From contig OX637794.1 of the NCBI GenBank assembly GCA_951802425.1, positions 3,286,001 to 3,350,000 on the forward strand: DNA of 64,000 nucleotides. The letters run 5' to 3'. The translations under genes were made by a program, and so were the position numbers. The notes under the pieces were generated by a model, which was not told where the DNA came from, did not search any database, and worked only from the letters and a program-made list of their open reading frames with translations. Positions 52,154 to 63,368 of this stretch are shown here, piece by piece (the stretch's first letter is position 1; the number at the start of each line of letters is the position of its first letter). The DNA is from Clavaria fumosa (lineage: Eukaryota; Basidiomycota; Agaricomycetes; Agaricales; Clavariaceae).

Positions 52154-52552
52154 CAGACTCCTGAGAACTCCAGTCAGACTCCTGAGGACTTCAGTCAGAC
52201 TCCTCAGGACTCCAGTTGGACTCCTCAGGACTCCAGTCAGACTCCTGAGGACTCCAGTCAGACTCCTCAGGACTCCAGTCAGACTCCTCAGGACTCCAGT
52301 TGGACTCCTGAGGACTCCAGTCAGACTCCTCAGGACTCCAGTCAGACTCCTCAGGACTCCAGTTGGACTCCTGAGGACTCCAGTCAGACTCCTCAGGACT
52401 CCAGTTGGACTCCTGAGGACTCCAGTCAGACTCCTCAGGACTCCAGTCAGACTCCTCAGGACTCCAGTTGGACTCCTGAGGACTCCAGTCAGACTCCTCA
52501 GGACTCCAGTTGGACTCCTGAGGACTCCAGTCAGACTCCTAAGGACTCCACA
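52141..52552. repeat. 21-bp minisatellite
   Basis: About 20 units of ACTCC(A/T)G(T)CAG/TGGACTCCT(C/G)AGG type, period 21 bp, so all three frames of both strands stay open as heptapeptide repeats. No sign of a real gene. Confidence 0.9.
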
Positions 52553-52589
52553 GAGCTCAGGACAAGGGCTATAGGGATTATATTGGCTA

Positions 52590-52672
52590 AGATAACTGTG
52601 GCTGCATGGCATAGCTGGTAACTGCATTTCCAAGCAACACAAGGATTTGGGTTCAACTCTGGCTGGTGACAT
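52590..52672 (+). other. tRNA-like segment (possible SINE head)
   Basis: Box A TGGCATAGCTGG (52607-52618) matches the Pol III consensus. Box B GGTTCAACTC (52650-52659) lies 43 bp later, a normal tRNA spacing. Acceptor pairing is poor, so it is a tRNA-derived sequence and not a tRNA gene. Confidence 0.5.
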
Positions 52673-52889
52673 TTGTTTTCTTCCATTATGCTTGGACTCC
52701 AGTGGACTCCAGTGGACTCTGTGCAGACTCCTGAGGAATCCAGTGGACTCCAATCAAGTCCAGTGAGTCCAATCACAGTCCAATCACAGTCCAGTGGGAC
52801 TTGGTTCGGAGTCCTGTGGAGTCCAAGGAGTCTGACTGGAGTCCGAGGAGTCTGGTGGAGTCCATTGGAATGGGTGGACCAGTGTAAAG
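52673..52889. other. Degenerate GGACTCC/GGAGTCC repeat, no gene
   Basis: Continues the CAGTGGACTCC words of the neighbouring minisatellite up to the first recognisable codons of the A3 pol fragment. Confidence 0.5.
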
Positions 52890-54985
52890 TCTTGAAGAAC
52901 TCCAGCAATTCTTAGGCATGATCAATCACCTGTGGCATTTCATCCCCAACTTGTCCACTCAAGCCAAACCCCTGTTCAAGCTGACTGGCAACATCTCTTG
53001 GTGCTGGCAAGCGGAACAGGTCGCGGCTTTCCTGGACCTGATAAAGGTGCTTGTCTTGGCCCCGGTCCTCGCTCTACCCCAGGATGCAGGTAAATGGAAG
53101 GTAGAAACAGACGCAAGTAACCTCGCGGCAGGTGGAGTCCTTTCCCAGCTGCAGACTGATGGCACGTGGAGACCGGTTGACTATATCTCCCAGGCTCTTA
53201 CTGCTGCTGAGAAAAACTATGACGTCTACGACAAGGAATTCCTCATGGTGATCCAGGCACTTAGAGAGTGGAGGGCATATCTCATAGGAGTGGAGGAAAC
53301 CTTCAAAATCTGGACTGACCATGCCAACCTCCAGTATTTCAGAAAACCACAGAAACTGAAGCCATGACAGATTCATTGGTATGGAGAGCTCCAGAGTTTT
53401 GACTTCGAGATCAAGTATCGGACTGGCAAAAGCAACACCAAGGCTGATGCTTTATCACGAAGGCCAGACTATGGAGATGCTGCTGAGGAAGATGCCCTGG
53501 TTCAAATACTTCCCTCCAAGGTCAACGCATGCACCAGCTTCACCTCCGAAATGGAGACACTCCTCTAGAAAAAGAGCACGGAATATGTTATCAAGCTCAA
53601 AGAACTCAACGACAGTTGGACATGAGACTGCTTTGGACTATGGTGGAAGAATAGTACCATGTGGATACCCCCGGCTGTATGTGAGGTGGTGCTCAACTAC
53701 GAACACAACCTCCCCACCACAGGACATCCCAAATCCAAGAAGATGAAAGCCACAGTGCTCAAGTCCTACTGGTGGCCAGAGATGGTGAAGGATGTGGAAT
53801 GCTACATGGTTGGGTGTGAAGGTTGCCAAAGAACCAAGCTGGACTGGACAAAATGTGTGGCCCCCCTGCACCTGCACCCAGTTCCAAATGGTCCATGGTG
53901 GGTGATCAGCTGGGACATAGTAGGCCCTCTCCCACAGTCTCGCAGGTTTGACTCCATCCTTGTTATTGTTGATAAGTTTACCAAGCAGATGCTCATCAAA
54001 GTGATTGGGTTTGACCTGACAAGTCTGGGAGCGGTGAGGATCCTACATGACCGAGTATTCCGGAACCACAGTATCCCCCAGAAAGTTGTCAGTGACTGCA
54101 GACCGCAATTTGTCTCACGGTTTATGAAGGAGTTTTACCACATGATTGGAATAAAGGCCAACCTGAGCACTGCTTTCCACCCCCAAACTGACAGACAAAC
54201 TGAGCGCGTAAATCAGGAGATTGAGACTTACCTGCGAGGATACATGGACCATCTCCAGGACAACTGGGCTGAGTGGCTTAGCACCATGGAATTCGCGCTG
54301 AACAACCAAGAACATTCTGTGACCAGCTACACTCCTTTCTTCCTTGACTATGGACACCACCCTTGGAATGGAGGAATCCATCTTCGAACAGAGGTGAACC
54401 CAGCTGCGGATGAGTGGATGGCGAAGCTGGAAGAGTCATGACAAGCTGCCAAGGAGGCAATGGAAAAGGCCGCAGTGGCAATGAAGAAAAGTTACAATAA
54501 TGGGAAGTGACCGAGCCGCAAGTATGGAAAGGGAGATCTTGTATGGCTTGACATGTGGAACCTGAAGATGGACCGTCCAAACAAGAAGCTCGACAATAAA
54601 CGTGCCGGACCTTTTACCATTATTGAGAAGGTAGGACCAGCAGGATACTGGCTCAAACTACCCCCAGCCTGGCGTATCCACAATGTCTTCAATGAGCTCC
54701 TCCTCACCCCATATGTTCCCCCTTCCTTTGCTTCTCAGTCCCAACCTCCTCCTCCCCCTCCCACCATCAATGATGACCACTTGGAGTACAATGTTGAAGA
54801 AATACTGGATGTAAAGAAAGTAGGATGAGGAGTGAAATATCTGGTGAAATGGTTGGGATATCCCATTGAGGAAAACACCTGGGAACCCTGCCAGAACCTT
54901 ACCAACATCGCAATACTCCTCTGCAACTTCTTCCTCAAGTACCTGGAGAAGGCCAAACTGGCTGGTCAAGACGCCCAGCCTTGAG
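52890..54985 (+). pseudogene. pol: Chromovirus A3 pol fragment: RNase H, integrase, chromodomain
   Basis: Starts inside the RT connection region (QQFLGMINHLWHFIPNL) without gag, protease or RT, so it is 5'-truncated by the repeat block on its left. RNase H (VETDASNLAAGGVL), integrase finger, DDE core (SWDIVGP, SDCRPQF, ERVNQEIE) and chromodomain (LEYNVEEILDVKK) follow. Nonsense codons include about 53365, 53566, 53623, 54439, 54508 and 54826. It ends at a TGA near 54982 just before the 3' LTR. Confidence 0.85.
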
Positions 54986-54995
54986 GAGGGGGCCA

Positions 54996-55555
54996 TGTCA
55001 GGATCGCTTATGTAAGCCACCACTGCTGAGCTCCAGAGTGCACCAAGAACGAACAACGAGGAACAAGTACGAAGTCACGTGACCACCCGCAACCTTCACT
55101 GCATACTCGTGGCCATACATCGACACCTGTAGGCTTCCGATAAGTGCCTGCCACGTGCCCACACCCACATTCCTTGACCTTTCCCACACTTTGCAATTTG
55201 CGATGGAGGCAGATCCACGACAGTGGTACTGACAGCCCCATCATTCAATCTATCCTAATCGGGCCCAGTTGAGCTCTCCCCTTGGGCAGCCAAGCCAGTG
55301 CCAAGTATTCCCTCTGTCTGCGATCTCTATCCATGCCTGCCTGCCACCTTCCTGTTTTAGTATCTCATTTACCCTAATTCATCTCCCCTATTCCTTGCGA
55401 CTCAGTGTGTGTAGCCTCGCCCTCTTCCTCATGACTCACTCATGTCACACAGCCCCCTTTCCCAGCATATATAGTGTCCATGTAATAGTATTAGTCCCTT
55501 ACACTGAAATCGAGTTATCTCCCCTCTCGCTTTCTGTGAGGACCTTGGACTGACA
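54996..55555 (+). repeat. 3' LTR of A3
   Basis: About 560 bp from TGTCAGGATCGC, after the purine tract GAGGAGGGGG, to GGACTGACA. TATATA near 55468. Only the first 25 bp or so match the A1 LTR, so this is another LTR subfamily. Confidence 0.7.
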
Positions 55556-55657
55556 TGAGCTGGGGAGACCGATTGCTGGCCTGACAAGTCTACAAACTGA
55601 TAACCAATTGGCAATTGTGATTGCGAAGGATCCCAAATTCCACATGTGAACCAAGCA

Positions 55658-55914
55658 CGATGATGACGATACTAACATAAGGGGAAAAGGGTACAAGTAA
55701 GAAAACGACGTGGTATATATAGCGAACGGTTCGGGAGTTGCCAGCGTTCCCACGCTCGGACCCCGTGCGTCACGTGATGCATCCAGGCCCGGGTCACGTG
55801 ATTTGCCCATTATGAAATCCACCACCCATTCGGGTCACATGACTCGTCCGCAAACTTCCCGCAACTCTTCTGCAATCCTTTCTTGGCCTTTCCATTATGT
55901 AAGCGATCCTGACA
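55658..55914 (-). repeat. Inverted, truncated A1-type LTR
   Basis: The reverse strand matches the A1 LTR from TGTCAGGATC through the TATA box to TATCGTCATCATCG, where it breaks off. The last ~50 bp of the LTR are missing. It keeps two CACGTG boxes. Confidence 0.82.
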
Positions 55915-56478
55915 ACAATTCACTGGTACGTAGCTGTAAAACAAAGTTCCAGGCCTTGGGCACTCGGTATCACTTGGGAAGGGTCACAGTTGACTTCCTC
56001 CTGGTCTGGTCATGTGTATCTACACACAGTAAAAATTTCGCGCAGTTCTGTTACACACCACAGGCAGGGTAAAGGAGAAGAGGATGATAGGGGCTGAGCT
56101 GTGACAATGTGTCACAGTTTGAAATTAAGGGTCCAGGCTAGCCAGGTTAGGACACAGGGCTAGGGCAGACAGGCAGATCTTAGTATTATATCAGACTGGG
56201 TCTCACACAACTTAAGCATAAGGTCATGACAACAATACTAAGATAAGGGGAAAAGAGTACAAAAAAGGAAATGACGAAGTACTTATAGCGAGAGCCCCGG
56301 CACTTGCCAACTTTCCCACGCTCGGACCCTCGGATCACGTGATGCACCCAGCCCTAGGTCATGTGATCTTATGTGATTACATAATCCAACCTAGCCACAG
56401 GTCATGTGACCTTCTAACAACCCTCCCCAGTTTCTCCATAACTCCTCTTTGGGATGGCTTATGTAAGCGATCATAACA
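55915..56478 (-). repeat. Inverted A2-type LTR with its leader
   Basis: LTR 56187-56478 (292 bp, minus strand starts TGTTATGATC) followed by about 270 bp of leader (56186-55915). The leader begins with AATACTAAGAT, the 11-nt complement of ATCTTAGTATT in this LTR, again the self-priming format. The leader runs into the A1-type LTR at TGAATTGT. Confidence 0.8.
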
Positions 56479-56863
56479 GTTTCCTTGCCACCTTGAGCTT
56501 GGACTTTTGGACACTACAGCATAGCACCTTTGATTCACTGTTCCCTCTTTACTTCTTGTTCACTTCACCCTTTGCTGAGCTCAGACGTTATTAGGACACT
56601 ACAATGTGGTGTCTTTAGTCTCAACTTTCTTGCCTCTTTCCGACAGTATAGCTTTAGCCCTTTACATGTTGACATATGCAACCCGGCCCCCAGGCAGCTC
56701 TATCTCTCCCTTTCGAGCATGGTGATTGGAAGGAGTAATTTAGGCACCAGGCCCAAACTCCACCAAAAACTAATTGTATTTGGATATAATGTGCATTTAG
56801 ATAAGCCCCCAGCTATGGAGTTGGAGATGGAGTTGGAGGTGGAGAAGAAACCAGGTTGCGCTA
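56479..56863. other. Boundary spacer, no transposon or gene recognised
   Basis: First sequence to the right of the repeat block with no match to elements in this window. It could hold the 3' UTR of the cupredoxin-like gene. Confidence 0.4.
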
Positions 56864-57607
56864 TTAGTGGTGGTGTGAAGAAGGGCATCGGTACATTGTA
56901 AGCGACTGCCCATGCAACAGGAATATAGAAAGACCTACCAAAAATTGGGAAAAGACTTCGTCGGATGCGCCGGCGGCATACACCAACAATCCATCGCGAC
57001 AGGTTCTGCAAAATCAATAAGAATTAATAAGAAATCAGACCCCCCCCCCCTCCAATGCGAACTTACGCGTAGTCGCCGGAGTAGAAATACATGGGAGTAT
57101 ATTGGACTTTTACGAAGGTGGGTACCCCGTAAGCCAGATCGGTTGAAAAGCCATACGGGTTCTGGACACACGGCTGTTCAAACGTTGACTCGTACACGTT
57201 CTGCAAGCAATATATGTCAGTGAGCTGACAGGAAGTTATGACCGTTTGAATAACGAACAAGTTTGTCATTTCCAACTGCCATGCCGCTGCAGAAGTCGTG
57301 TGAGAGAGGCGATAAGTAAATGCGAGGCCGTAGATACTCACAGTGTGAAATTGAGAAAGTCCCCCGGTTGGGCAAGAGAATGGCTGCAGGAAGAAAATGT
57401 GGAGCCAGTAAGTTGCGATAGGGGGAGGAAGAGACTGTTCACTTACTGTTTGGGGGCGAAACCACTTTCATAAACATAGGTGGGAGGAACACTGGGATTG
57501 GCTGGGTCGCCCACCACACCAAACGGGTGGAGAGTGATGTCGAAAATTGTCTCGGCAGACGCGACGACAGGCAGAAGAAGTGCGAGAGCAAGCGAAGAAA
57601 AGCGCAT
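56864..57607 (-). CDS. Cupredoxin-like secreted protein (3' end uncertain)
   Basis: Exons 57607-57447, 57383-57342, 57286-57259, 57200-57067 and 57005-56864 with GT-AG introns of 55-63 nt give about 168 residues. It starts with a signal peptide (MRFSSLALALLLPVVASA). HHSLAQPGDFLNFT, NVYESTFEQPC and the PMYFYSGDYA segment parallel the HxVTxGD, H/QSxF-x2-PC and PIWFYC stretches of fungal extracellular cupredoxin-like (plastocyanin-fold) proteins. Key copper ligands (His, Cys, His) are not all seen, so copper binding is doubtful. A further small intron could change the last 20 residues, so the stop at 56864 is provisional. Confidence 0.6.
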
Positions 57608-58727
57608 TCTCGAGAAAGCTTGTAGCGAAGAGTAGTTTCGTATTTGCGTAGGCGATGGTAAATGAGCTTGCGATGAGAAAAAAGAGCGGGAGAGAAAGGC
57701 TCGCTAGATATATGCTCGCACTACTCGTCGATAGGTGATAAAACCTTTAAGATAGGGTAACAGGCGAAATTGTCGTCCTGGTTTGAGACAGGCAACGCAG
57801 CCCAGCCGACGATATCGTGACAGGAGGCGAGCATTTGAGTAACGATCCAGCTGACCATTGACGGTGTTTGAGTCATATATCGATACCATGCAACCGCATG
57901 TCTGTTGGAGCTAGGGGCAGGCCCAGGGACGCGACGCGATCGACGGTCGTCGGTCGTCGCTGACTTTGCAATGAACAACAGTTGCCAGCCCTAACAAACC
58001 CTAGTGGCATCACCTCTAATATCGCTACTCGTGTCGTGTGTAGCATAATCAGTGACAAGGTGCAAGTAAGGGTTCTCAGATCTCCCTATAAGCGGAAATT
58101 GCCGATTTTGGCATCGAGGGAAGATAAATCGCTCTCGCAGATGAAGGGCACCTCGACGACGGACAAGTAACAGCCAAGAACGAGACTGGTGGTTTCCAAC
58201 GCTAAGCGTGGCTACAAAGAAAAGCAGTTCAAGCACAGCGACCCTCGCTAGATCAACCGTTTGAAACGTTCCTGAGCCTGAATATCAACTGCCTTAGCCA
58301 TGACTGCCCGAAATGTACCCCATATGGATCGCAATGATGCCACAAAAGATGCGACAAGGAGGATGCGACAAGGAGGCCTAATGATGCCTGTACAAAGCCT
58401 GTCCTCCCCCTCCCGACAAAGGGTTGGCCACTGCTTGGCAACCATTTCAAATTAACGAAATTTCCTGAGGCTCTTCACCGCGTCAAGCGGAGGAGCTCTG
58501 CACAGCGCAGTTACTCAGGAGTAGGTTCAAGATCCCAGAGAGAGAAATGATTCAGAAACGCAGTCTGTACGCTAAGGAAAAAGAAGGAAAGCGGTGATAT
58601 GTAGAAAAATCTTACTGTGAGAGGAACAATGGCAAAGGTTTGTAGGCCATACAATATCGCAAACCCCAATCTTCCGTACAACTTCCCCTTCTCTAATGAT
58701 CATGGGGTGGGTAACGTGGCACCCCTC
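57608..58727. other. Intergenic region, no gene recognised
   Basis: 1.1 kb without a convincing frame or splice pattern. It probably holds the promoter of the cupredoxin-like gene on one side and the 3' UTR of the G-gamma gene on the other. Confidence 0.45.
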
Positions 58728-59128
58728 CTACATGATTGCACAGTTACAACCTTGCGCTGGCGGTGCGTAAGGGTCTTCTCCTTTGTTTAGAGGGCCCCAC
58801 ACGGATGGAACCTTGAAAAATCGTAAACTGTCAGTACTGGAGAGTCTGAGATGATCGAGAAGCTGTCTCTGCAGAGCTTGCGAAGGAGAGTATGCACGCA
58901 CCAGATGATCTTTGGTTGTTTTGCAGTACCGTATCAAGCTAGGTGAAGGGAGCACAATAAGCTTCCCCTTCCCGACAGTCACAAGACAATGATATTTATT
59001 CACCTTGCACTAGCTTCACTGACCCTCACCCGTGGCCTTGCCAGATCCTCACGTAGTCGTTGATTGTGTTCCGTCAAGCGACGGAGCTTGAGCTCGGACA
59101 TGGACTGCTTGTGCGGTCGGGAATTCAT
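58728..59128 (-). CDS. Heterotrimeric G-protein gamma subunit
   Basis: Exons 59128-59004, 58938-58902 and 58811-58728 with introns of 65 and 90 nt give 81 residues. The coiled-coil helix ([19 protein letters not shown]) binds G-beta. [15 protein letters not shown] and DPYAPP are conserved in fungal gamma subunits, and the protein ends with the CAAX box CAIM, so it should be prenylated and sit at the plasma membrane. It works with G-beta in mating-pheromone and nutrient signalling. The start was set at ATG 59128 because family members begin just before KQSMSELK; an in-frame ATG-less extension to 59212 is unlikely to be used. Confidence 0.92.
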
Positions 59129-59456
59129 AATGAGCAAAGTCTGAAAGACGCTGAGAATTTGATGTGTTCGTCGAGGAAGAAGGGACGGATGAGGCCCAGC
59201 GTCGCTAGTCACCTTCCAGCTCAGCCGCGGATCAACGGCACGAGATAGAGGTACTGTTTATATAAGCAAAAAGCTGATCGCCACGGCGCTTGTCCTCGCT
59301 CGTGTTCGACAATGGCTCGCTACCCGCACAAAGTGACAGCTCGCACTCGAAAACACAGGATTGTAACACGTTTGTGGTCTCTCAGTCGGTAGATTACTAC
59401 CCAGTCCTACCTACGACAACTCTGCAGCACCCAAACCATCAACGCTTCGAACACAC
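59129..59456. other. Divergent promoter region
   Basis: 328 bp between the G-gamma gene (leftward) and the next gene (rightward). TATATAA-like TTTATATAAG near 59258-59267. No coding frame is supported. Confidence 0.45.
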
Positions 59457-60314
59457 ATGTGCTTCGCACATCGTCATGCCCTCTCGCCTTCACACACCGT
59501 TTTCGAACACGTTTCCGACCAATCCGAGGCATTCGAAGAACAAAAGGATATCGAAGACACAGACAGCTTCGAATGGGACGAGCCCACCCTCGTGGCCGCG
59601 ATGCTGCAGGAAGAGTGCGTTAATATGCAATCCACGCAATCCTCTCATATATGCATGCAACGTTCCCCGCTGCAGATCGCCAGGTGGAAAAAAGCATCAG
59701 GAAATCAACGAGAAGATTAATGCGTTCCAGGTCCCCGTCTCAGAGCTCAGCAAAGAGGTCAAGGTCGGCATCGTTAGAACACTGGCTCCAGCCGCGAAGC
59801 GTCTGCAGCAGGCACATGCGGTCCTGCAGTCCAAGATTGATCCCGCATTTGGGGAAGGCTTCCTTGGCTTCGATGACGGCTGCCAGGAAGCGGAGCGGGC
59901 TGCGCGCAGGACGCAAACTGAATTTACAACACTTTTTGAGAATCTCACGGTAAGATTCCCGTCGCTATATAATACGTTGGCGCCCTGTGACCGTTGCCAT
60001 TTTTTCAGCGAAAGAGAGCAGAGTCGATTACGCACCTGAAAGATGCATATAGCCGCCTTGCAACGCTCTGCGCCGATTTCGAAGCCACAATTGATGCTAT
60101 CGGTATCTCATCGCCTCTCCAATCCTGCGTCCTCTCCAAGCCCCTTTTAATCTCGTTTCCTCTTTAAGCTGATCATGCCGTAGAGGAATTGAAGGCATTT
60201 CCAATGGAATTTGACAAGGTAATTCGACAATTCGAGAAGAAAGCCAAAGAATTAGACAAGGACGCAATCAAACGGAGAGAAAAACTCTTCAAAGAATTTG
60301 CGAACGTGCGATAA
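59457..60314 (+). CDS. Uncharacterised alpha-helical protein, 4 exons
   Basis: Exons 59457-59618, 59701-59949, 60009-60102 and 60184-60314 with GT-AG introns of 82, 59 and 81 nt, in phase, give 211 residues. An acidic N-terminus (EDTDSFEWDEP) is followed by almost entirely helical sequence: QVPVSELSKEVKVG, a long amphipathic stretch, and a Lys/Glu-rich coiled coil at the end (DKVIRQFEKKAKELDK). No membrane segment or catalytic motif is seen and I do not recognise the family. The start ATG is the first in frame; an upstream exon cannot be excluded. Confidence 0.62.
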
Positions 60315-60784
60315 CCGAACGACGATTTCTCCGTCTACTACTGCTTTGAAGCTTTACACTGGTCTGGCCACTCACAAAACAATGCTGGGTACCGTTGGAG
60401 CTCTGTGTCATCAATCATCATTCTGGTTCCTTCTACGCTCATCATTGTCGGATTATTCTTGGTCACCTTGTGGAACTCAGAGAGCGCAGAGCTCTGGCCT
60501 CATCTTTTATTCTTGAGTGTCGGTAGTTGGTAGTAACCAATCCAATGGCCCATACACAAATCACGGATAACTGTGCTGCCGAAATGCCGGCTGTACAAAA
60601 AAGGGTAAAGGTCACTAACACACACATCGCAAGAGCCGTTCCCTCCATACAGTATGGCCTCCGGTATGGCCTCCGTAACTGAGACCCAAGGCAAATTTGC
60701 GCGCCTCGAATTGGAAATCGGTCACATCATGTAGCCGTAATCTGCAGCACCTCCTCACACACCATTAGCTGCATGCCCGCACAA
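60315..60784. other. Intergenic region, no gene recognised
   Basis: 470 bp between a rightward gene and the TLC-domain g gene. Contains nothing I can support beyond presumed 3' UTR and promoter. Confidence 0.4.
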
Positions 60785-62024
60785 ATGACTTTCTGGCCAC
60801 CCATGGGCCTCGCCAAACTGCACGACCACGCCACCACCGCCGTTGCTTCATTTGTGTTCTTCTTGTTGGTGCAGCTGTTGACGCCCATAATTAGCCGGAG
60901 ATGGACGAATGGGCTGGACAAGAAGAGTAGGAAGAACTGGTAGGATCACCTTCAAAACCATGCGAGCAGGCAAAACTAACATGTGTTGTCCCGCAGGCCT
61001 GGGCGTGTCGTGTCTATGGTACATGCTTCACTCGTCGTACCGCTGGCGTTTCGATGTCTCGGATTGGAGGCGCTGGAAAAGGATAGGGCATTTGGATGGG
61101 ACTATAGATCGGGGCTAGTGCAGAGTGTTGCTGTCGGGTTCGTCCATTCTCCATGGCTCATAACGCGCGGCGGTTGACCCGTCCGCTCTTGGATTCAAGG
61201 TATTTCATGTGGGACGTGCTAGAAACTATCACCAATTTCTCGGGTATCGCCTTTGCGGCTCATGGTAGGGTCCTAGTTTGGATATTCAGCGCTCTCTTGA
61301 CGAATCCACAGGTATATCGTGTCTAACAATATACACTATTACTACATTCGTATGGTTTCACTACCTTGTCACAGCACGGCAGGCTTTTGACAGAGAACAA
61401 CATATGTAGAAGCCCTTTTTGTCCTACTATGCCGTCCGATTTTTGCTGTGGGAGACGTGCGTTCGCTTGCCGTTAGACATCCAGAGGACTGACGCTTGAT
61501 CACACAGGAGCACATTCTTCTTGAATATCCATTGGTGAGCTTGTCCCCAAGTCGCTCCGCCTATGCATTCTATTTACAGTCTCTTGTCCGCAGGTTCCTT
61601 GACAAGACGGGTCATGGGGGAAGCAGGCTCCAGTTCGTCAACGACCTCGCGTTGCTTGGCACGTTCTTCGGCATCCGTATCGTGTGGGGCGCTAAAATGG
61701 TTTGGTCTCAGCGCGCCATTTGACAGTTTTACTTTCTTACAATTCACGCGTCTCACATTGTAGTCGCTCGACGCGTTACACACTGTGGAACACAGTGACA
61801 TATCAAGTGGACCCAAATGGGTCATTCTCGGAGGAAACGTAGCGCTGCAAACTCTGAACTGGGTCTGGTGCGCATCCCTCGCTATGGGTCTCTGAAAATT
61901 CAATCGTGACGATATTCCCAGGTTCACAAAGATGATGCTGGCTTTGTGGGAGAAGAAATCCGTCCCTGCTACGAAAACCCCACCGAGCAAGGAAATTGAT
62001 GATGTGAAGTTGGTGTCTCAATGA
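60785..62024 (+). CDS. TLC-domain membrane protein (TLCD4-like), 9 exons
   Basis: Exons 60785-60939, 60997-61137, 61200-61264, 61312-61349, 61410-61456, 61508-61534, 61594-61699, 61764-61867 and 61922-62024, all introns GT-AG, give 261 residues. Several hydrophobic segments (ASFVFFLLVQLLTPI, SVAVGYFMWDVLETI, AFAAHGISCLTIYTITTF, NDLALLGTFFGIRIVWG) and the FLLWETSTFFLNIHWFLDK signature identify a TRAM-LAG1-CLN8 domain of the TLCD4/TMEM56 type, without the ceramide-synthase Lag1 motif. Probably an ER or plasma-membrane lipid-handling protein. The short C-terminal tail is Lys-rich. Confidence 0.85.
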
Positions 62025-62125
62025 ATTACGCTAAGGGATGGTGCTTGGGAGCTGAGTGTAGACATCCCTGTGGCTCTGGGCCTCTGTGGTATAACGTTGC
62101 GCAAACTACATTCTACTCTCGCCAT

Positions 62126-63109
62126 TCAAATCCCTCCATCATCCTCTGTATATGACCGGAACGCTGCGGAAACCTGGCTGCGCACCCTCCACTCCCACGC
62201 GACAAGATTGACGCGCTTCGTGACTTCAATGCGAATATCGCCTCTAGCTTGCAGCAGTGTGTGTAGATATGCGAAAAGGTGCGCGTCGAGAGCCGTGGGG
62301 CCGCTGAAAACCCAACCGTTTAAAAGTGAGCTTTGAGAGGGATAGAAGAGAATTGTGGAGACATGCTCTGAGCCAAGGAACCATTTGTCCGTCCCGAGCC
62401 GCTCCGACAAGGCGGACACGGCCTCGCGATACCGCAGCTCAATGTTAGCGACGGAGACGCGTGTGCCGTAAGGGGGCAGAAGCGAGCTGAGCCCGGAGAA
62501 CGGCGCTGGTGGGGGGGCGAGGAGTTTGTCAAGAGAAGGGGTATGGCTGGGCGGCGTCAGCGGCGAAAGCCAGGAAGAGAGGAACGGCGCGTCTGGCTCG
62601 TTTGCGACCTGGACGAGCATAGGTCTTTAGAATAAATCGGTTGATGTTGAGCATCAGACACGTACCAGAGCGGCGCGGACGTTGCCCTCCAGAAGGGCGA
62701 CCCATGCCTGGCTCTCGTCCAGTGCTTGCTGGTCCCTATAGCCCTCCAACGGACCCGTGCTCCCCACCCTCTCGTCGACCCACGTTGGCAGGTCGCCCGC
62801 TGGGAGCAGCTCCAGGCCCTCCTTGCCTGCCACGAGTAGATTGGGAAGCTGCCCGTGGAGCGCGCCATCAAGCGAGACGTGCCAGCGGACGGCGATGCCT
62901 GTCTGGCCCCGCAGCGCAAGGTAGGCTTGCCATTTGAGGCATTCGATGTCGTTGCTGAGTAGGCTTTTTTGAGGATTTCGAGGTGGCAAGATCCAGAGGG
63001 TTGGCGTCCGCGGTGTGTGAAAGCGAGGGGGTATAGGAGGGTAACTGTACAACGGGAAATACACGAACAGCTTGCGGAGCGGGTTCGGGATTGTTGAACT
63101 TGTGGCCAT
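62126..63109 (-). CDS. SAM37: SAM37/metaxin-like mitochondrial outer-membrane protein
   Basis: Two exons, 63109-62666 and 62608-62126, with a 57-nt GT-AG intron, give 308 residues. The N-terminal half has ECLKWQAYLALRGQTG, a thioredoxin-like Tom37/metaxin domain, and LPTWVDE. The C-terminal half has a GST-C-like metaxin domain (SERLGTDKWFLGSE, GPTALDAHLFAYLHTLL). Such proteins belong to the SAM complex, which inserts beta-barrels into the mitochondrial outer membrane. A region STILFYPSQSSLLNGWVF sits between two conserved motifs and looks like an insertion; no in-frame intron explains it. Start at ATG 63109 (MATSSTIP); upstream in-frame ATG at 63172 is possible. Confidence 0.82.
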
Positions 63110-63368
63110 TATTGCGACGTATACAGCCAGGGGTGAAGCCAAACTCAGGTGGCAGAGACACACGCCGCACATTGTACCGTTGTATTGCCCAACATTTTTC
63201 TACTCAAATACCTCTTCTCGACATCATTTAGAAAGCTATATCCATAGCACTGTACTGAGAGTATTTCGTCTCCAAGTCCAATGGCGGACCGTCCTTAGGG
63301 TCGATCCCTTTGGGTCGCCAGCCAGCACGTGATTCGAGTCGATCTCCTCCTTTCTATTCTACTACGCG

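Noticed and set aside
52131..52621. Long open frames through the 21-bp minisatellite in several frames on both strands
   Set aside because: The period is a multiple of three without stops, so openness is automatic; translation is a pure heptapeptide repeat.
58248..58450. 65-codon minus-strand frames in the intergenic region
   Set aside because: Two overlapping frames, neither with recognisable motif or neighbours; treated as chance.
60463..60694. Short hydrophobic minus-strand frames upstream of the TLC gene
   Set aside because: No splice partners or conserved motifs; overlap with presumed promoter.
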